Below are positions 1 to 9,007 of a stretch of DNA of 64,000 nt, piece by piece (position 1 is the first letter of the stretch; each line of letters begins with the position of its first letter). The position numbers and the translations under genes are program-made. Source of the stretch: Pseudomonas crudilactis (lineage in GTDB: Bacteria; Pseudomonadota; Gammaproteobacteria; Pseudomonadales; Pseudomonadaceae); NCBI RefSeq assembly GCF_013433315.1, contig NZ_WXVV01000001.1:62001-126000 (forward strand). Reading direction: 5' to 3'. The notes beneath the pieces are model-generated. The model was not told where the DNA came from, made no database searches, and was given only the letters and a program-made list of their open reading frames with translations.

Positions 1-1064
1 GTATTCATACCGAAGGCTCAGGGTGCTACGGGCATAACGGCGCCGATGATGCCGCCGCCGATGCGGCATTGATTGCCCTGCGCGTGCCCGGTACGCCGGT
101 GCGCGTGCAATGGATGCGCGAACAGGAAAATCTTTGGGAGCCGTATAGCTCGGCGATGGTCACTGAAGTCGACGCCGGCCTCAGCCATGGCCGTTTGCAG
201 GACTGGGCCTACGAACTATGGACCACGCCGCACAACGAACGCATCGTCAACGCCGGGCGTCTGCTGCCGGCACGCTTGCTCGCGCGGCCCTTCGCCTCGG
301 CGCCCTCTGTGCCGATCGCCCAGCCCGAAGGCGATGGTGATCGCAACGCGGTGCCGTTGTACGAGTTGAACTCGACGCGCATCAACATGACCTTCGTCAC
401 CGAAATGCCCTTTCGCACCTCGGCCATGCGTTCGCTGGGTGCGCACATCAACATCTTCGCCATCGAAGCGAGTATCGACGAGTTGGCGATCCGGGCCGGC
501 ATCGACGCGGTCGCTTTGCGTCTGGCTCATCTCAGCGACCCGCGTGCTCGCGCGGTCGTAGAACGTGTGCGTGATGAGATCGGCTGGCCGCAAAAACGCA
601 GCGAGCCCGGCGCCGGTATCGGTTTCGCCTTTGCCCGCTACAAAAACATCATGGGTTACTGCGCCATCGCGGTGAAACTTCGAGTGCATCCGCAGACCGG
701 CGAGATCCGCATCGATCACGTGGTGACGGCGGTGGACGTCGGCCAGATCGTCAGCCCCGATGGCCTGCGCAATCAGGTCGAGGGCGGCATCGTCCAGTCC
801 GCGAGCTGGACCCTGTACGAAAAAGTCGCCTACGACGCGGGAGGCATTCGCAGCTACGACTGGAGCGGTTATCCGATTCTGCGTTTCACGCAACTGCCGA
901 ATAAAGTCGATGTGCATTTGCTCGACCAGCCGGGAGAACCCTTCCTCGGTGCCGCTGAAATCGTTCAGGGGCCGATGGCCGCCGCCCTTGGCAACGCCGT
1001 CGCCAACGCCACCGGCCGGCGCTGGCTGAACCTGCCGCTGACCCGTTCCAACCAGCCCGCCTGA
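1..1064 (+). CDS. Xanthine dehydrogenase-family molybdopterin-binding subunit (3' part)
   Basis: The reading frame is already open at base 3, so the 5' part lies outside the window; about 353 residues are visible. The first visible residues, EGSGCYGHNGADDAAADA, match the molybdopterin-binding segment of the xanthine dehydrogenase/aldehyde oxidase large subunit. Near the C-terminus GAAEIVQGPMAAALGNAV corresponds to the family's GxGE...P.AAAxANA block, whose Glu is the catalytic base. The members that lack a fused FAD domain (isoquinoline oxidoreductase/aldehyde dehydrogenase type) hydroxylate N-heterocycles or aldehydes and pass electrons to a separate 2Fe-2S subunit; those partner genes would be upstream, out of view. 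The substrate cannot be read from this fragment. An imperfect stem follows at 1070-1098. Confidence 0.85.
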   Translation, partial: IHTEGSGCYGHNGADDAAADAALIALRVPGTPVRVQWMREQENLWEPYSSAMVTEVDAGLSHGRLQDWAYELWTTPHNERIVNAGRLLPARLLARPFASAPSVPIAQPEGDGDRNAVPLYELNSTRINMTFVTEMPFRTSAMRSLGAHINIFAIEASIDELAIRAGIDAVALRLAHLSDPRARAVVERVRDEIGWPQKRSEPGAGIGFAFARYKNIMGYCAIAVKLRVHPQTGEIRIDHVVTAVDVGQIVSPDGLRNQVEGGIVQSASWTLYEKVAYDAGGIRSYDWSGYPILRFTQLPNKVDVHLLDQPGEPFLGAAEIVQGPMAAALGNAVANATGRRWLNLPLTRSNQPA

Positions 1065-1069
1065 GCCAC

Positions 1070-1098
1070 GCCCGTGTACATCGCTGATGAGCACGGGC
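1070..1098 (+). terminator. Weak hairpin after the molybdenum hydroxylase gene
   Basis: GCCCGTG (1070-1076) pairs with CACGGGC (1092-1098) across a 15-base loop, six bases after the stop codon. There is no T-tract, so it may be a 3' stabilising stem or chance. The rest of the gap to 1234 shows nothing recognisable. Confidence 0.3.
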
Positions 1099-1234
1099 GC
1101 CGTTGCGTTGCGCGCAAAACAGCGTAGCGCCGGTCACCGATTATCAGCCCCGCTGAGCGCGGTTAAGTTAGCGGCACTGGTTCGCGGCGCCGCTGCCGCG
1201 CTTGAATTTCCTTTATTGAAATCTGGAGCTACCC

Positions 1235-2347
1235 ATGACCCGTCGTCTGTTCCAACCCCTTGCACTCGGTCCTTACACCCTCGCCCACCGCGTGGCCATG
1301 GCGCCGTTAACGCGCTCCCGCGCCGGCCACCCGGGCGATGTGCCGACGCCGATGAACGCCGAGTACTACCGCCAACGGGCCAGTGCCGCGCTGATCATCA
1401 CCGAGGCCACACAAATCTCCCGGCAGGCTCAGGGTTACGCCTGGACGCCGGGCATCTACAGTCCTGAGCAAGTTGAGGCATGGCGTGACGTCAGCGCGGC
1501 GGTGCATGAGGCCGGCGGGTTGATCTTCATGCAGCTGTGGCATGTCGGCCGGGTGTCCCATCCGAGCTTTCAACCCGATGCCGGCCTGCCGGTTGCGCCC
1601 AGCGCGCTGCCAGTGCCGGGCAAGACGTTTATCGTCGATGAAAACGGTAACGGCGTCTGGGGTGATGTGCCGGTGCCACGCGCGCTGGAAACCGCGGAAA
1701 TCGCCGGTATCGTCGAGGACTACCGCGTGGCTGCGCGCAACGCATTGCAGGCGGGCATGGACGGTGTAGAGATTCATGCCGGCAACGGTTACCTGCTCGA
1801 CCAGTTTCTTAACAGCAACAGCAACCAGCGTGACGATGCCTATGGCGGCAGCGTGGAGAACCGCGCGCGGTTTCTGCTGGAAGTGGTCGCGGCCGTCACT
1901 GAAGAGGTCGGCGCCGAACGGGTCGGCGTACGCCTGACGCCGATGGGGCGTTTTATGGGCATGGGTGATGACACCCCGGAGGCCACCTTCGGCCATCTCG
2001 TCGAAGCGCTCAATCATTGGAATCTGGCCTATCTGCACCTGGTCGAGCCGGCGATGGTCGGCACAGTTAAAGACGAGAACTTCGACCCGCGCTGGGACGC
2101 GATCATTGCCCAGTTGCGCAAGACGTGGAACGGCGTGCTGATCCTGGCGGGTGGCTACGATGCGCGATCTGCCGAACAGGCGCTGATTGCCGATCGTGCC
2201 GACATCATCGCGTTTGGCCGCCCGTTCCTGGCCAACCCTGACTTGCCGCGTCGGCTGCACGATGGCCTGGCGCTCAACGCGCCGGATCCGAGCAGCTTTT
2301 TCGGTGGGGATCAGCGTGGGTACATCGATTATCCATTTCATGCCTGA
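1235..2347 (+). CDS. Old Yellow Enzyme-family alkene reductase (NemA-like)
   Basis: A 370-residue FMN-dependent TIM-barrel ene-reductase of the N-ethylmaleimide/xenobiotic reductase class, which reduces activated C=C bonds or nitro groups with NAD(P)H in the cytoplasm. The N-terminus carries the typical APLTRSRA segment. The substrate-binding pair His181/Asn184 lies in IHAGNGYLLDQFLN, and IAFGRPFLANPDLPRRL near the C-terminus is the phosphate-binding strand of FMN. Length equals the family norm. The ATG at 1235 is preceded by a good GGAG ribosome site (tctGGAGctaccc). It is transcribed alone, between a molybdenum hydroxylase and a drug/metabolite exporter. The physiological substrate is unknown, as for most OYEs. 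Confidence 0.92.
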   Translation: MTRRLFQPLALGPYTLAHRVAMAPLTRSRAGHPGDVPTPMNAEYYRQRASAALIITEATQISRQAQGYAWTPGIYSPEQVEAWRDVSAAVHEAGGLIFMQLWHVGRVSHPSFQPDAGLPVAPSALPVPGKTFIVDENGNGVWGDVPVPRALETAEIAGIVEDYRVAARNALQAGMDGVEIHAGNGYLLDQFLNSNSNQRDDAYGGSVENRARFLLEVVAAVTEEVGAERVGVRLTPMGRFMGMGDDTPEATFGHLVEALNHWNLAYLHLVEPAMVGTVKDENFDPRWDAIIAQLRKTWNGVLILAGGYDARSAEQALIADRADIIAFGRPFLANPDLPRRLHDGLALNAPDPSSFFGGDQRGYIDYPFHA

Positions 2348-2393
2348 GCAGAAGCAGACCACCCGCCTCTCATGAATGTGTAAATCCCTGGAA

Positions 2394-2420
2394 GCAGGGG
2401 CCGATGCGCCCCTGCCCTTT
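2394..2420 (+). terminator. Candidate terminator after the OYE gene
   Basis: GCAGGGG (2394-2400) and CCCCTGC (2409-2415) form a 7-bp stem with an 8-base loop, followed by CCTTT. This is a modest Rho-independent candidate. The remaining gap to 2602 is AT-richer, fits a promoter for the next gene, and shows no other structure. Confidence 0.45.
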
Positions 2421-2602
2421 CAAGTCATACGATCTCTGCGATTAATCAAATAATTAAAAATCCACCATAACGCTGAACTTATGCGTAGCTGTGCGCTTTC
2501 AGGTCTATTGCCCGACGTCGCCGAATGCGATAAAACGGGCTAGTTGTACGACAACCTAATAAAACCAAGTCGCTCGAACGGCTAACAATCCTGAGATCTG
2601 CC

Positions 2603-3562
2603 ATGCCTCGCCCTACCGCTACGCAAACCGTACCGCCGCCCTACCCCCGTTCTCTGGCGGTGATCATTCTGTTGTGCATGGGCTGTGCGTTTGCCGGCAA
2701 TCATGTGGCGGCGCGAGTCGCCTTTGATGATGGTGCGGGTGTGCTGCTGGCGATTTTGATGCGTTCCGGCGGGACCTTGCTGGTGCTCGCCATCCTGGTG
2801 CTGTGGCAAAGACAAAGCCCGCGCTTGCCGGCGGGTGCCTGGCGCTGGCAACTGTTGCTGGGGTTGCTGATCACAGCGCAGAGTCTGTGTCTGTATTCCG
2901 CTGTCGCGCGGGTGCCGGTGGCGCTGGCCCTGCTGGTGGCGAACGTATTCCCAATTCTGCTGGCATTGCTCACCTGGGCGCTGGGTGGCCCGCGACCGAG
3001 CGCACGCACCGCGAGTTTAATGGGGTTGATTCTATTGGGCCTGGTGTTTGTGCTGGACGTCCCCGGGCGTCTCTCGACCACGACAGACGTCAGTGCGCAA
3101 TGGCTGACGGGCGTCGCGCTCGCATTCTGCGCCGCCAGCGTGTTCGCCTGCGCGCTGTGGATCACCGACCACAAGTTGTCTCAGGTACGTGGCTCGGTGC
3201 GCAGTCTGCTGACCATTTTCATCGTGTTCAGCAGCGTCAACCTGGCAGGGTTGACAGGTGCCCTTCCCGGCGGATTGAACCTGCCCGCCACCTCAACCGG
3301 ATGGCTGGCCCTCGCCACTTTGGTAGTGCTGTACGGCACAGGCTTTATCGTCCTGTTCATTTCCGTGCCGCGACTCGACATGCCGCGCAATGCGCCGGTC
3401 ATGAACATCGAGCCATTGGCAACGCTGCTGATGGGCTGGATTGTGCTGGATCAGATGCTCAGTACAGGACAGATCTTCGGGGGAGTGATTGTGGTCATGG
3501 GCATCGTTTTGCTGACTTATCGCAAATCAGTGGTCAAGGTTGAGGTTAAAGCCAGTGCGTGA
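2603..3562 (+). CDS. EamA/DMT-family transporter
   Basis: A 319-residue inner-membrane protein with about ten hydrophobic segments in two homologous EamA halves (roughly residues 13-140 and 165-305). Examples are the N-terminal VIILLCMGCAFAGNHVAARVAF and the C-terminal FGGVIVVMGIVLLTYR, which contains the G-G..-(I/V)..G.......R signature ending a DMT repeat. The drug/metabolite transporter superfamily mostly exports amino acids, nucleosides or small metabolites. The substrate is not predictable here. The final Arg-Lys-rich tail is cytoplasmic as usual. It stands alone and converges with the ZIP transporter at 3592. Confidence 0.88.
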   Translation: MPRPTATQTVPPPYPRSLAVIILLCMGCAFAGNHVAARVAFDDGAGVLLAILMRSGGTLLVLAILVLWQRQSPRLPAGAWRWQLLLGLLITAQSLCLYSAVARVPVALALLVANVFPILLALLTWALGGPRPSARTASLMGLILLGLVFVLDVPGRLSTTTDVSAQWLTGVALAFCAASVFACALWITDHKLSQVRGSVRSLLTIFIVFSSVNLAGLTGALPGGLNLPATSTGWLALATLVVLYGTGFIVLFISVPRLDMPRNAPVMNIEPLATLLMGWIVLDQMLSTGQIFGGVIVVMGIVLLTYRKSVVKVEVKASA

Positions 3563-3591
3563 GGGTTTCTCTCCAGTGGTCAGGTTCGTGA

Positions 3592-4521
3592 TTAACCCAA
3601 AGCAGTATCGAGAAACATCATCACCCCAAAGCCAAGCATCAGTCCCAACGTGGCCGGGGTCTCATGCCCGTTACGATGGGTTTCGGGAATGACCTCATGG
3701 GACACCACAAAAATCATCGCCCCGGCGGCCAGACCGAGCGCAATGGGATATCCCAACGCAAAGCTGCTGGAAATACCCAAGCCGACAACGGCGCCAATCG
3801 GTTCCATCAACCCCGAACCCACCGCAATCAGCGCGGCGCGAAGCGCTGAGATGCCGGTTACGCGTAATGCCAGGGCGACTGCCAGACCTTCGGGAATGTC
3901 TTGAATGGCGATGGCAGTGGTCAGCGGCAGTCCGACCTTCATATCGCCGTTGGCGAAGCTCACGCCAATGGCCATGCCTTCCGGCAGGTTATGCAATGTG
4001 ATTGCCAGCACGAACAACCAGACACGATTGATGCGCTGCGCGTCCGGCCCACGGCGTCCGCTTTTCTCGTGTTCGTGAGGGACGAAACGATCAAGACCGA
4101 CCATCAGCGCGACACCCAACCCCAACCCTGCAACAACGACGCAGGCCGCAAGCAACTGGTTATCGCAAAGCGCCTGAGCCGCTTCTATGCCCGGCAGAAT
4201 CAGCGAAAACGAACTGGCGGCCAGCATCATCCCGGCGGCGAAGCCGAGCATGATGTCTTGGGTTCGGGCGGCGATGTCTCGCAACGCAATCGCTACGACA
4301 GCGCCCATTGCCGTGGCCGCGAAGCCGGTCATGCCACCGAGAAAGGCGAAGTACAGATTCTGTTTGTTGGCCCCGACGAAGGCGCCATACCCGCTGATCA
4401 GCAGGAAGATTGTCACCCCGATCAGAATTGACCAGAAGACGCGCCCGCCCCACCCGGATGCTGAGAAACGGGCAAACCAGGAGCGAGGTGGTGCGCCTGA
4501 TGAGGTCAACGGCTCGGGCAT
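3592..4521 (-). CDS. ZIP-family divalent metal transporter
   Basis: A 309-residue integral membrane protein of the ZupT/ZIP family, which imports Zn2+ and other divalent metals into the cytoplasm. The two metal-site helices are clear: HNLPEGMAIGVSFANGD (TM4 HNxPEG motif) and AIAIQDIPEGLAVALAL (TM5; the usual HExPEG is QDIPEG, so the first ligand is Gln-Asp rather than His-Glu). VSHEVIPETHRNGHE follows late in the protein. A short cytoplasmic loop carries HEHEKSGRR, a weak metal-binding loop. About eight membrane segments are visible. The QD change is also found in other bacterial ZIPs, so transport is still expected, but the metal preference is uncertain. Confidence 0.88.
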   Translation of the reverse strand: MPEPLTSSGAPPRSWFARFSASGWGGRVFWSILIGVTIFLLISGYGAFVGANKQNLYFAFLGGMTGFAATAMGAVVAIALRDIAARTQDIMLGFAAGMMLAASSFSLILPGIEAAQALCDNQLLAACVVVAGLGLGVALMVGLDRFVPHEHEKSGRRGPDAQRINRVWLFVLAITLHNLPEGMAIGVSFANGDMKVGLPLTTAIAIQDIPEGLAVALALRVTGISALRAALIAVGSGLMEPIGAVVGLGISSSFALGYPIALGLAAGAMIFVVSHEVIPETHRNGHETPATLGLMLGFGVMMFLDTALG

Positions 4522-4584
4522 GGAAATCTCCTGTTTTGCTGATTCGATATTTTCAGCGGATGCGGATAACGACCGTACATGGCC

Positions 4585-4833
4585 TCAATGGTAATCGTCT
4601 CCAGCGACTGCGCGCAGGTACGCGACATCTGCTTCTCTCCGCAGGTCGCGCCATTCATCCCAACTGAGCAGGCCCAAGCGATCCATTTCATCCGACTGGC
4701 GCACCAGTTCGTCGTGATAAGCGTCTGGGCAATCCATGCGCAGTTCAAGGTTTTCCAGTGCACGTTGCCAGGCCGCCAAAGCGAGTAATCTGGTTTCTTG
4801 TGCGAACGTCAGTTGATTTTTGAACGCGTTCAT
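4585..4833 (-). CDS. Small hypothetical protein (82 aa)
   Basis: I do not recognise a named family. The predicted product is an 82-residue, soluble, charged, mostly helical protein, beginning MNAFKNQLTFAQETRLLALA and rich in Trp, Arg and acidic residues (for example LSWDEWRDLRREADVAYLRAV). I chose the ATG at 4833 because GGGGTGAGCGAA directly precedes it. A start six codons upstream is possible, and the frame stays open to 4944. It lies upstream of the ZIP gene on the same strand with a 63-base gap, so the two may be co-transcribed. Nothing in the sequence gives a function. Confidence 0.6.
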   Translation of the reverse strand: MNAFKNQLTFAQETRLLALAAWQRALENLELRMDCPDAYHDELVRQSDEMDRLGLLSWDEWRDLRREADVAYLRAVAGDDYH

Positions 4834-4977
4834 TTCGCTCACCCCGAACATTTCCCGGTTGAGCGACCGACTTCGGCTTAGGTTCAAAATGTCTGAAGAA
4901 AAGCGGATGACTGAAAGCTTTCTGCTGATGTGGCTACCAACCAATCCAGCTCACGGATTGGATAACGGTATGGGGCA

Positions 4978-5012
4978 ATCGCCCCGCCACTCAATCGAGT
5001 GGTCGGGGCGAT
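4978..5012 (-). terminator. Long hairpin terminator after the aldehyde dehydrogenase operon
   Basis: The arm ATCGCCCCG (4978-4986) plus CCACTC (4987-4992) pairs with GAGTGG (4997-5002) and CGGGGCGAT (5004-5012), with a 4-base loop and one bulged base. This gives 15 pairs just downstream of the aldehyde dehydrogenase stop on the minus strand. No strong T-run follows, so termination strength is uncertain. Confidence 0.6.
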
Positions 5013-5036
5013 GTGGTTTCTTGCGTCAAGGCGCTA

Positions 5037-6527
5037 TCAGGAAGCATCAATCCAGATGGTTTTGATTTCAGTGTACTGGTCGTGCGCCCAGATCGACTTG
5101 TCGCGCCCGCCGAACCCTGATTCCTTGTAGCCGCCGAATGGCGTGGAGGCGTCGCCCTCACCGAAGCAGTTCACCGTGACGATCCCGGCGCGAATCCCGC
5201 GTGAGAGTTTCAGGGCATGGCGCAGGTTGCCGGTGTAAGCCGACGCTGCCAGGCCGTAGGCCGTGTCGTTGGCCAGCTCAATGGCTTCGTCAACGGTCTG
5301 GAACGTGGTGACGCTCAGTACCGGGCCGAAGATCTCCTCCTGGAACAGACGACTATCGCGGCTCACGCCATCAACGATGGTGGGTTCGACGAAGATGTCG
5401 TCGCGGGTGTTTCCGCCCACCAACACGCTGAGGTTTTCGTCGCGGGCCACATCAAGGTAGGAGCGCACCTTGTCGAAATGCGCCTTGCTGATCATCGAGC
5501 CCAAGCGATTTTCAGGGTCCAATGGATCGCCCATTTTCCAGTCACCCAAATGAACCTGCACACGCTGCAACAGTTCATCCTTGACGTCGGCGTGGACGAT
5601 CAGGCGCGAAGAGGCCGAGCAGTTTTCACCCATATTCCAGAACGCGCCGTTCACCACATGCTGGGCAACGAGGTCGATGTCTTCGACATCATTCATCACC
5701 ACGGCAGGGTTCTTGCCGCCACATTCCAGCACGATGCGTTTCAGGTTCGATTCGCTGGAGTATTTGAGGAATAGCCGCCCGGTATCGGTTGAACCAGTGA
5801 AGCTGACCATGGCCACATCCGAGTGACGGCCTAGCGGCTCACCCGCTTCCTTGCCTCCGCCGGGCACGACGTTGAAAACACCGGCGGGAATCCCCGCCTG
5901 ATGCGCCAGCTCGGCGACGCGCAAGGTGCTCAAGGTGGTTTCCTTGGCGGGTTTGACCACGATCGAACAGCCTGCGGCCAGCGACGGACCGATTTTCCAG
6001 GCGAGCATCAGCAGCGGGAAGTTCCACGGCAACACCAGGCCGACAACGCCAATCGGTTCACGCACAACCATGGTCACCGCACCCGAGCCGACGGGAGCCG
6101 TAGCGTCGTAAATCTTGTCGATCAGCTCGGCATGCCAACGCAACGTATGAATCGTTTCCGGCACGTCGATGTTCTGGCATTCGCGAATCGGCTTGCCACT
6201 GTCCAGGCTTTCCAGCACTGCCAGTTCATGGGCGTTGTCTTCCAGCAATTGGGCAAAGCGCAGCAATACCGATTTGCGTGCGGACGGCGCCAGTGAATGC
6301 CAGCGTGCGTCGTCGAAGGCTTCCTTCGCCGCCGCTACGGCCTCGTCGACATCATCGGCGTTGCACGCGGCAATCTCAGTCAGCACCTGGTCGGTAGCCG
6401 GGTTGGTCGTGGTGAATGTCTTGCCTGAACACGACGAGCAAAACTGGCCGTTGATGAACGCTTGATTGCGAAACTCGAGCTTCGCAGCCAGTTCACGGTA
6501 TTGCTCTTGACTCAGCAGGTCTGCCAT
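5037..6527 (-). CDS. NAD-dependent aldehyde dehydrogenase (PuuC/KauB-like)
   Basis: A 496-residue ALDH-superfamily enzyme that oxidises an aldehyde to the acid with NAD(P)+. Seen directly: the general base Glu268 in VLECGGKNP, catalytic Cys303 in NMGENCSASSR, the cofactor loop FTGSTDTGR, and the C-terminal PFGGYKESGFGGRDK. The N-terminal 30-residue extension and overall sequence style resemble the PuuC/KauB group (gamma-glutamyl-gamma-aminobutyraldehyde and guanidinobutyraldehyde dehydrogenases) better than the ketoglutarate-semialdehyde type. One base separates its start from the stop of the DapA-family gene upstream, so they are co-transcribed. In this cluster it probably oxidises the final amino- or keto-aldehyde of a betaine or amine pathway. 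Confidence 0.92.
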   Translation of the reverse strand: MADLLSQEQYRELAAKLEFRNQAFINGQFCSSCSGKTFTTTNPATDQVLTEIAACNADDVDEAVAAAKEAFDDARWHSLAPSARKSVLLRFAQLLEDNAHELAVLESLDSGKPIRECQNIDVPETIHTLRWHAELIDKIYDATAPVGSGAVTMVVREPIGVVGLVLPWNFPLLMLAWKIGPSLAAGCSIVVKPAKETTLSTLRVAELAHQAGIPAGVFNVVPGGGKEAGEPLGRHSDVAMVSFTGSTDTGRLFLKYSSESNLKRIVLECGGKNPAVVMNDVEDIDLVAQHVVNGAFWNMGENCSASSRLIVHADVKDELLQRVQVHLGDWKMGDPLDPENRLGSMISKAHFDKVRSYLDVARDENLSVLVGGNTRDDIFVEPTIVDGVSRDSRLFQEEIFGPVLSVTTFQTVDEAIELANDTAYGLAASAYTGNLRHALKLSRGIRAGIVTVNCFGEGDASTPFGGYKESGFGGRDKSIWAHDQYTEIKTIWIDAS

Positions 6528-6528
6528 T

Positions 6529-7431
6529 TCAAGCCTCCTCGACGATACGCGCGACGTTTTTCTGCAGGGTTTTGATCACGTCTTCCAGCGTCTGCTTCTC
6601 GGAAGGCTCCAGCGGTTGCAGTGGCGCACGGACCCCGCCGGCACGCAGGCCACTGAGTTCGCTACCGTGTTTGATCGACTGCACGAACTTGCCGCTCTCG
6701 AGGAAATCCATCAACGGCAGCATCGCCGACATGATCCGCCGGCCTTTATCGAAGTTCTTTTCGAGCACGCAGGCCTCGTAAAGCGCGATGTGTTCACGCG
6801 GGATGAAGTTCGAGCCGGCGCAGACCCAGCTGCGCGCACCCCAGGCGAAGAACTCCAGCGCCTGATCATCCCAGCCACAGGACAGCTGGATCGACGGATG
6901 GGCATGCGCCAGACGGTGCAGGCGACTCATCTCGCCCGAACTTTCCTTGATCGCGGCGATGTTCTTGCAGCCGGCAATCGCTTCGAAAAACTCGTCGCCC
7001 ATCGCCACGCCCATTCGCGACGGATAGTTGTAAAGCATGATCGGCAGCCCGGCCGCCTTGTCCACGGCGAGCACATGGGCGGCAATTTCCTTTTGCGTCG
7101 GCAACGCATACGGTGGCGAACCGACCAGAATGGCGTCCGCTTCGAGAGACTTGGCCTTTTCGGCGAAGTACACCGAGTCTTCGGTACGAATGCCACCGGT
7201 GCCGATCACCAGTGGCAAACGTCCACGGATCACGTCTTTGGCTCGCTCGGCGACTGCCACGCGCTCTTCGGCGGTGTGCGCGTAATACTCGCCGGTGGAG
7301 CCGCCAATAACGATGCCGTGAACCTTGGACTCGATCAGATATTCGAGCACGTCGGAGAACGCTGAATAGTCGATTTGGCCATCAGCGGACAACGGGGTAA
7401 TGGCAGGGGTAAAAATTCCGTCAAAGTTCAT
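6529..7431 (-). CDS. DapA-family (dihydrodipicolinate synthase/N-acetylneuraminate lyase) protein
   Basis: A 300-residue class I aldolase-fold TIM barrel. The family makes a Schiff base between a lysine and a 2-keto acid. Here the lysine is Lys162 in AAIKESSGEMSR, with Tyr136 in LYNYPSRMG and the keto-acid carboxylate loop GGSTGEYY (43-50). DapA itself belongs to lysine synthesis. Copies next to an FAD oxidase and an aldehyde dehydrogenase are usually catabolic lyases or deaminases, as in 4-hydroxyproline breakdown, where a DapA-family enzyme deaminates pyrroline-4-hydroxy-2-carboxylate. That reading is inference from context. It is preceded by the FAD oxidoreductase (133-base gap) and followed at one base by the aldehyde dehydrogenase. 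Confidence 0.88.
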   Translation of the reverse strand: MNFDGIFTPAITPLSADGQIDYSAFSDVLEYLIESKVHGIVIGGSTGEYYAHTAEERVAVAERAKDVIRGRLPLVIGTGGIRTEDSVYFAEKAKSLEADAILVGSPPYALPTQKEIAAHVLAVDKAAGLPIMLYNYPSRMGVAMGDEFFEAIAGCKNIAAIKESSGEMSRLHRLAHAHPSIQLSCGWDDQALEFFAWGARSWVCAGSNFIPREHIALYEACVLEKNFDKGRRIMSAMLPLMDFLESGKFVQSIKHGSELSGLRAGGVRAPLQPLEPSEKQTLEDVIKTLQKNVARIVEEA

Positions 7432-7563
7432 AGCGTTTTCTCCAGTGGTTCAATGTTCAATCCGAGCGCCCGACGGCATGCCGGGCAGACCGTGGTTATT
7501 GGCGGCGCAAGCCTTCAGGACGGCAGCAGAGCGACGAGGCTGCAGCGACTAGTCAAAGGAGAC

Positions 7564-8880
7564 TCAACTTTCTCTCCCGGCGCGGTACTGCCCCCACTTG
7601 AGGTTCATGTTCACCCCAAGCGAAAGAAACGGTTCTGGCGGGTTGCTGTTGGGCCCGGGCGCCTGCAACAGGAAATCAATCAGCGGGTCACGCTGCCCCG
7701 CCAGCCAGTCAGCGAGCAACTTGCCGGTGACGGTTCCCCGCGTGACGCCTAGACCGTTGCATCCCAGCGCGCCATATACATTGGGCGCCAGTTCACCGAA
7801 GAAGCCGTTGTGATTGCGCGACATGGCCAAGGCGCCGCCCCAGGTGTAGTCGAACGTCACGTCCGGCAGCATCGGAAAACGCTGATCGAATGAAGCCTTG
7901 TGCCGGCGCACGAAACGTTCGTTGTATTTGCTGTTGCTGCGGCCATCCGGGTTGAAGGTGAAACTGTTGCGGATCAGCAGGCGGTTGTCCGGGGTACGCC
8001 GCACCGTGGTACCGAACGGATCCGCCGGAATGGCGCCCCAGAACGGTTTGCCGCCCAGGCGCGCCTGCTCCTCTTCGGTCAGCGGCCGAGTGATGCTCGC
8101 GTAGGTGTAGATCGGCAACATGCGCCCTTGCAGGAAACCGAAGCGCATGCCGAACGAGTTGTTCGCCAGAATCAGCTTGTCGGCGGTGATGCTGCCGTGA
8201 GCGTGTTTGAGGACCGTCTTGACGCCGTATTCCGCTTCCAGAATCGGGGTGCGCTCATACAGCGTGACGTTCGATGGCAAATGGTCGGCCAGGCCTTTCA
8301 CCAGTCCGGACGGTTGCAATAACACTGCGCCCGGGGTGAACAACGCCTTGCGATAAAACCGCGTGCCCAAGTGTTCGGGCAACTCATCGGCATCAATCAT
8401 TTGAAAAGGCTGATCGAGTTTTTCCAGGCCCCGGCGATAGGCATCGAGTACAGCGATACCACGGTTCTCCACCGCCGCCTGATATTTGCCGCAGGCTTTC
8501 ATCTGGCATTCGATGCGGTACTGATCGACCAGCTCGCGAAGTATCGATTGGCCGGCCAGATTGAGTTTCAAACTGGTCCGGGCCTGCGCGATGTCACCGA
8601 TGTAATCCTCAGCGCCAATGTCATGGGGAAGATCAATGGCAAAACCGGCATTGCGCCCCGATGGCCCCAGCCCGACTTCCTGCGCTTCGATAAGCACCAC
8701 TTCGTCGTCGGGAAAATTCAACGCCAGTTGCCGCGCGCACGCCAGTCCCGTGAAGCCGGCACCGATGATCACCCAGCGAGCGGAACGGTGCCCATGGTGA
8801 GCCGGCTCGGGACTGCGTGGCTTGCTCAAATGAAACCAGCCACAACTATCATCATCGGCGGGTAATGAACTGACTTTCAT
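7564..8880 (-). CDS. FAD-dependent amine/amino-acid oxidoreductase (DAO family, PuuB-like)
   Basis: A 438-residue flavoprotein of the D-amino-acid oxidase/glycine oxidase fold. The Rossmann GxGxxG is IGAGFTGLACA (residues 39-49), followed by the adenine-ribose acidic residue in VVLIEAQEVGLGPSGRNAGF. That SGRNAGF segment, and GALGCNGLGVTRGTVTGKLLAD near the C-terminus, are typical of gamma-glutamylputrescine oxidase (PuuB) and hydroxyproline-oxidase relatives. It would oxidise a secondary or N-methylated amine to an imine or aldehyde in the cytoplasm. A Trp-His-rich N-terminus (SCGWFHLSKPR) also fits PuuB-like proteins. Three direct repeats lie upstream (8906-8973), next to the GlxA regulator gene. 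The substrate is unproven. Confidence 0.88.
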   Translation of the reverse strand: MKVSSLPADDDSCGWFHLSKPRSPEPAHHGHRSARWVIIGAGFTGLACARQLALNFPDDEVVLIEAQEVGLGPSGRNAGFAIDLPHDIGAEDYIGDIAQARTSLKLNLAGQSILRELVDQYRIECQMKACGKYQAAVENRGIAVLDAYRRGLEKLDQPFQMIDADELPEHLGTRFYRKALFTPGAVLLQPSGLVKGLADHLPSNVTLYERTPILEAEYGVKTVLKHAHGSITADKLILANNSFGMRFGFLQGRMLPIYTYASITRPLTEEEQARLGGKPFWGAIPADPFGTTVRRTPDNRLLIRNSFTFNPDGRSNSKYNERFVRRHKASFDQRFPMLPDVTFDYTWGGALAMSRNHNGFFGELAPNVYGALGCNGLGVTRGTVTGKLLADWLAGQRDPLIDFLLQAPGPNSNPPEPFLSLGVNMNLKWGQYRAGRES

Positions 8881-8905
8881 AGTGTTAAACCGTTAATCGT
8901 TGAAG

Positions 8906-8973
8906 TTGCAAAACGCACGCGGCACAAAGCAAACGCACGCAGTAGCGTCGATCCGGAAACTTGCAAAACTCAC
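8906..8973 (-). promoter_or_regulatory. Three direct repeats upstream of the FAD oxidoreductase gene (candidate AraC-type operator)
   Basis: TTGCAAAACGCAC (8906-8918), AAAGCAAACGCAC (8926-8938) and TTGCAAAACTCAC (8961-8973) are three same-direction near copies. The first two lie exactly 20 bases apart, two helical turns. They sit between the GlxA/AraC regulator gene and the catabolic genes, which is where an AraC-type activator with two half-sites would bind. A weaker relative, GCAAACGAGC, is at 13304-13313 in front of proV. Confidence 0.5.
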
Positions 8974-9007
8974 ACTTGTTCAAACAATGATGATTTGACT
9001 GTTTGTT

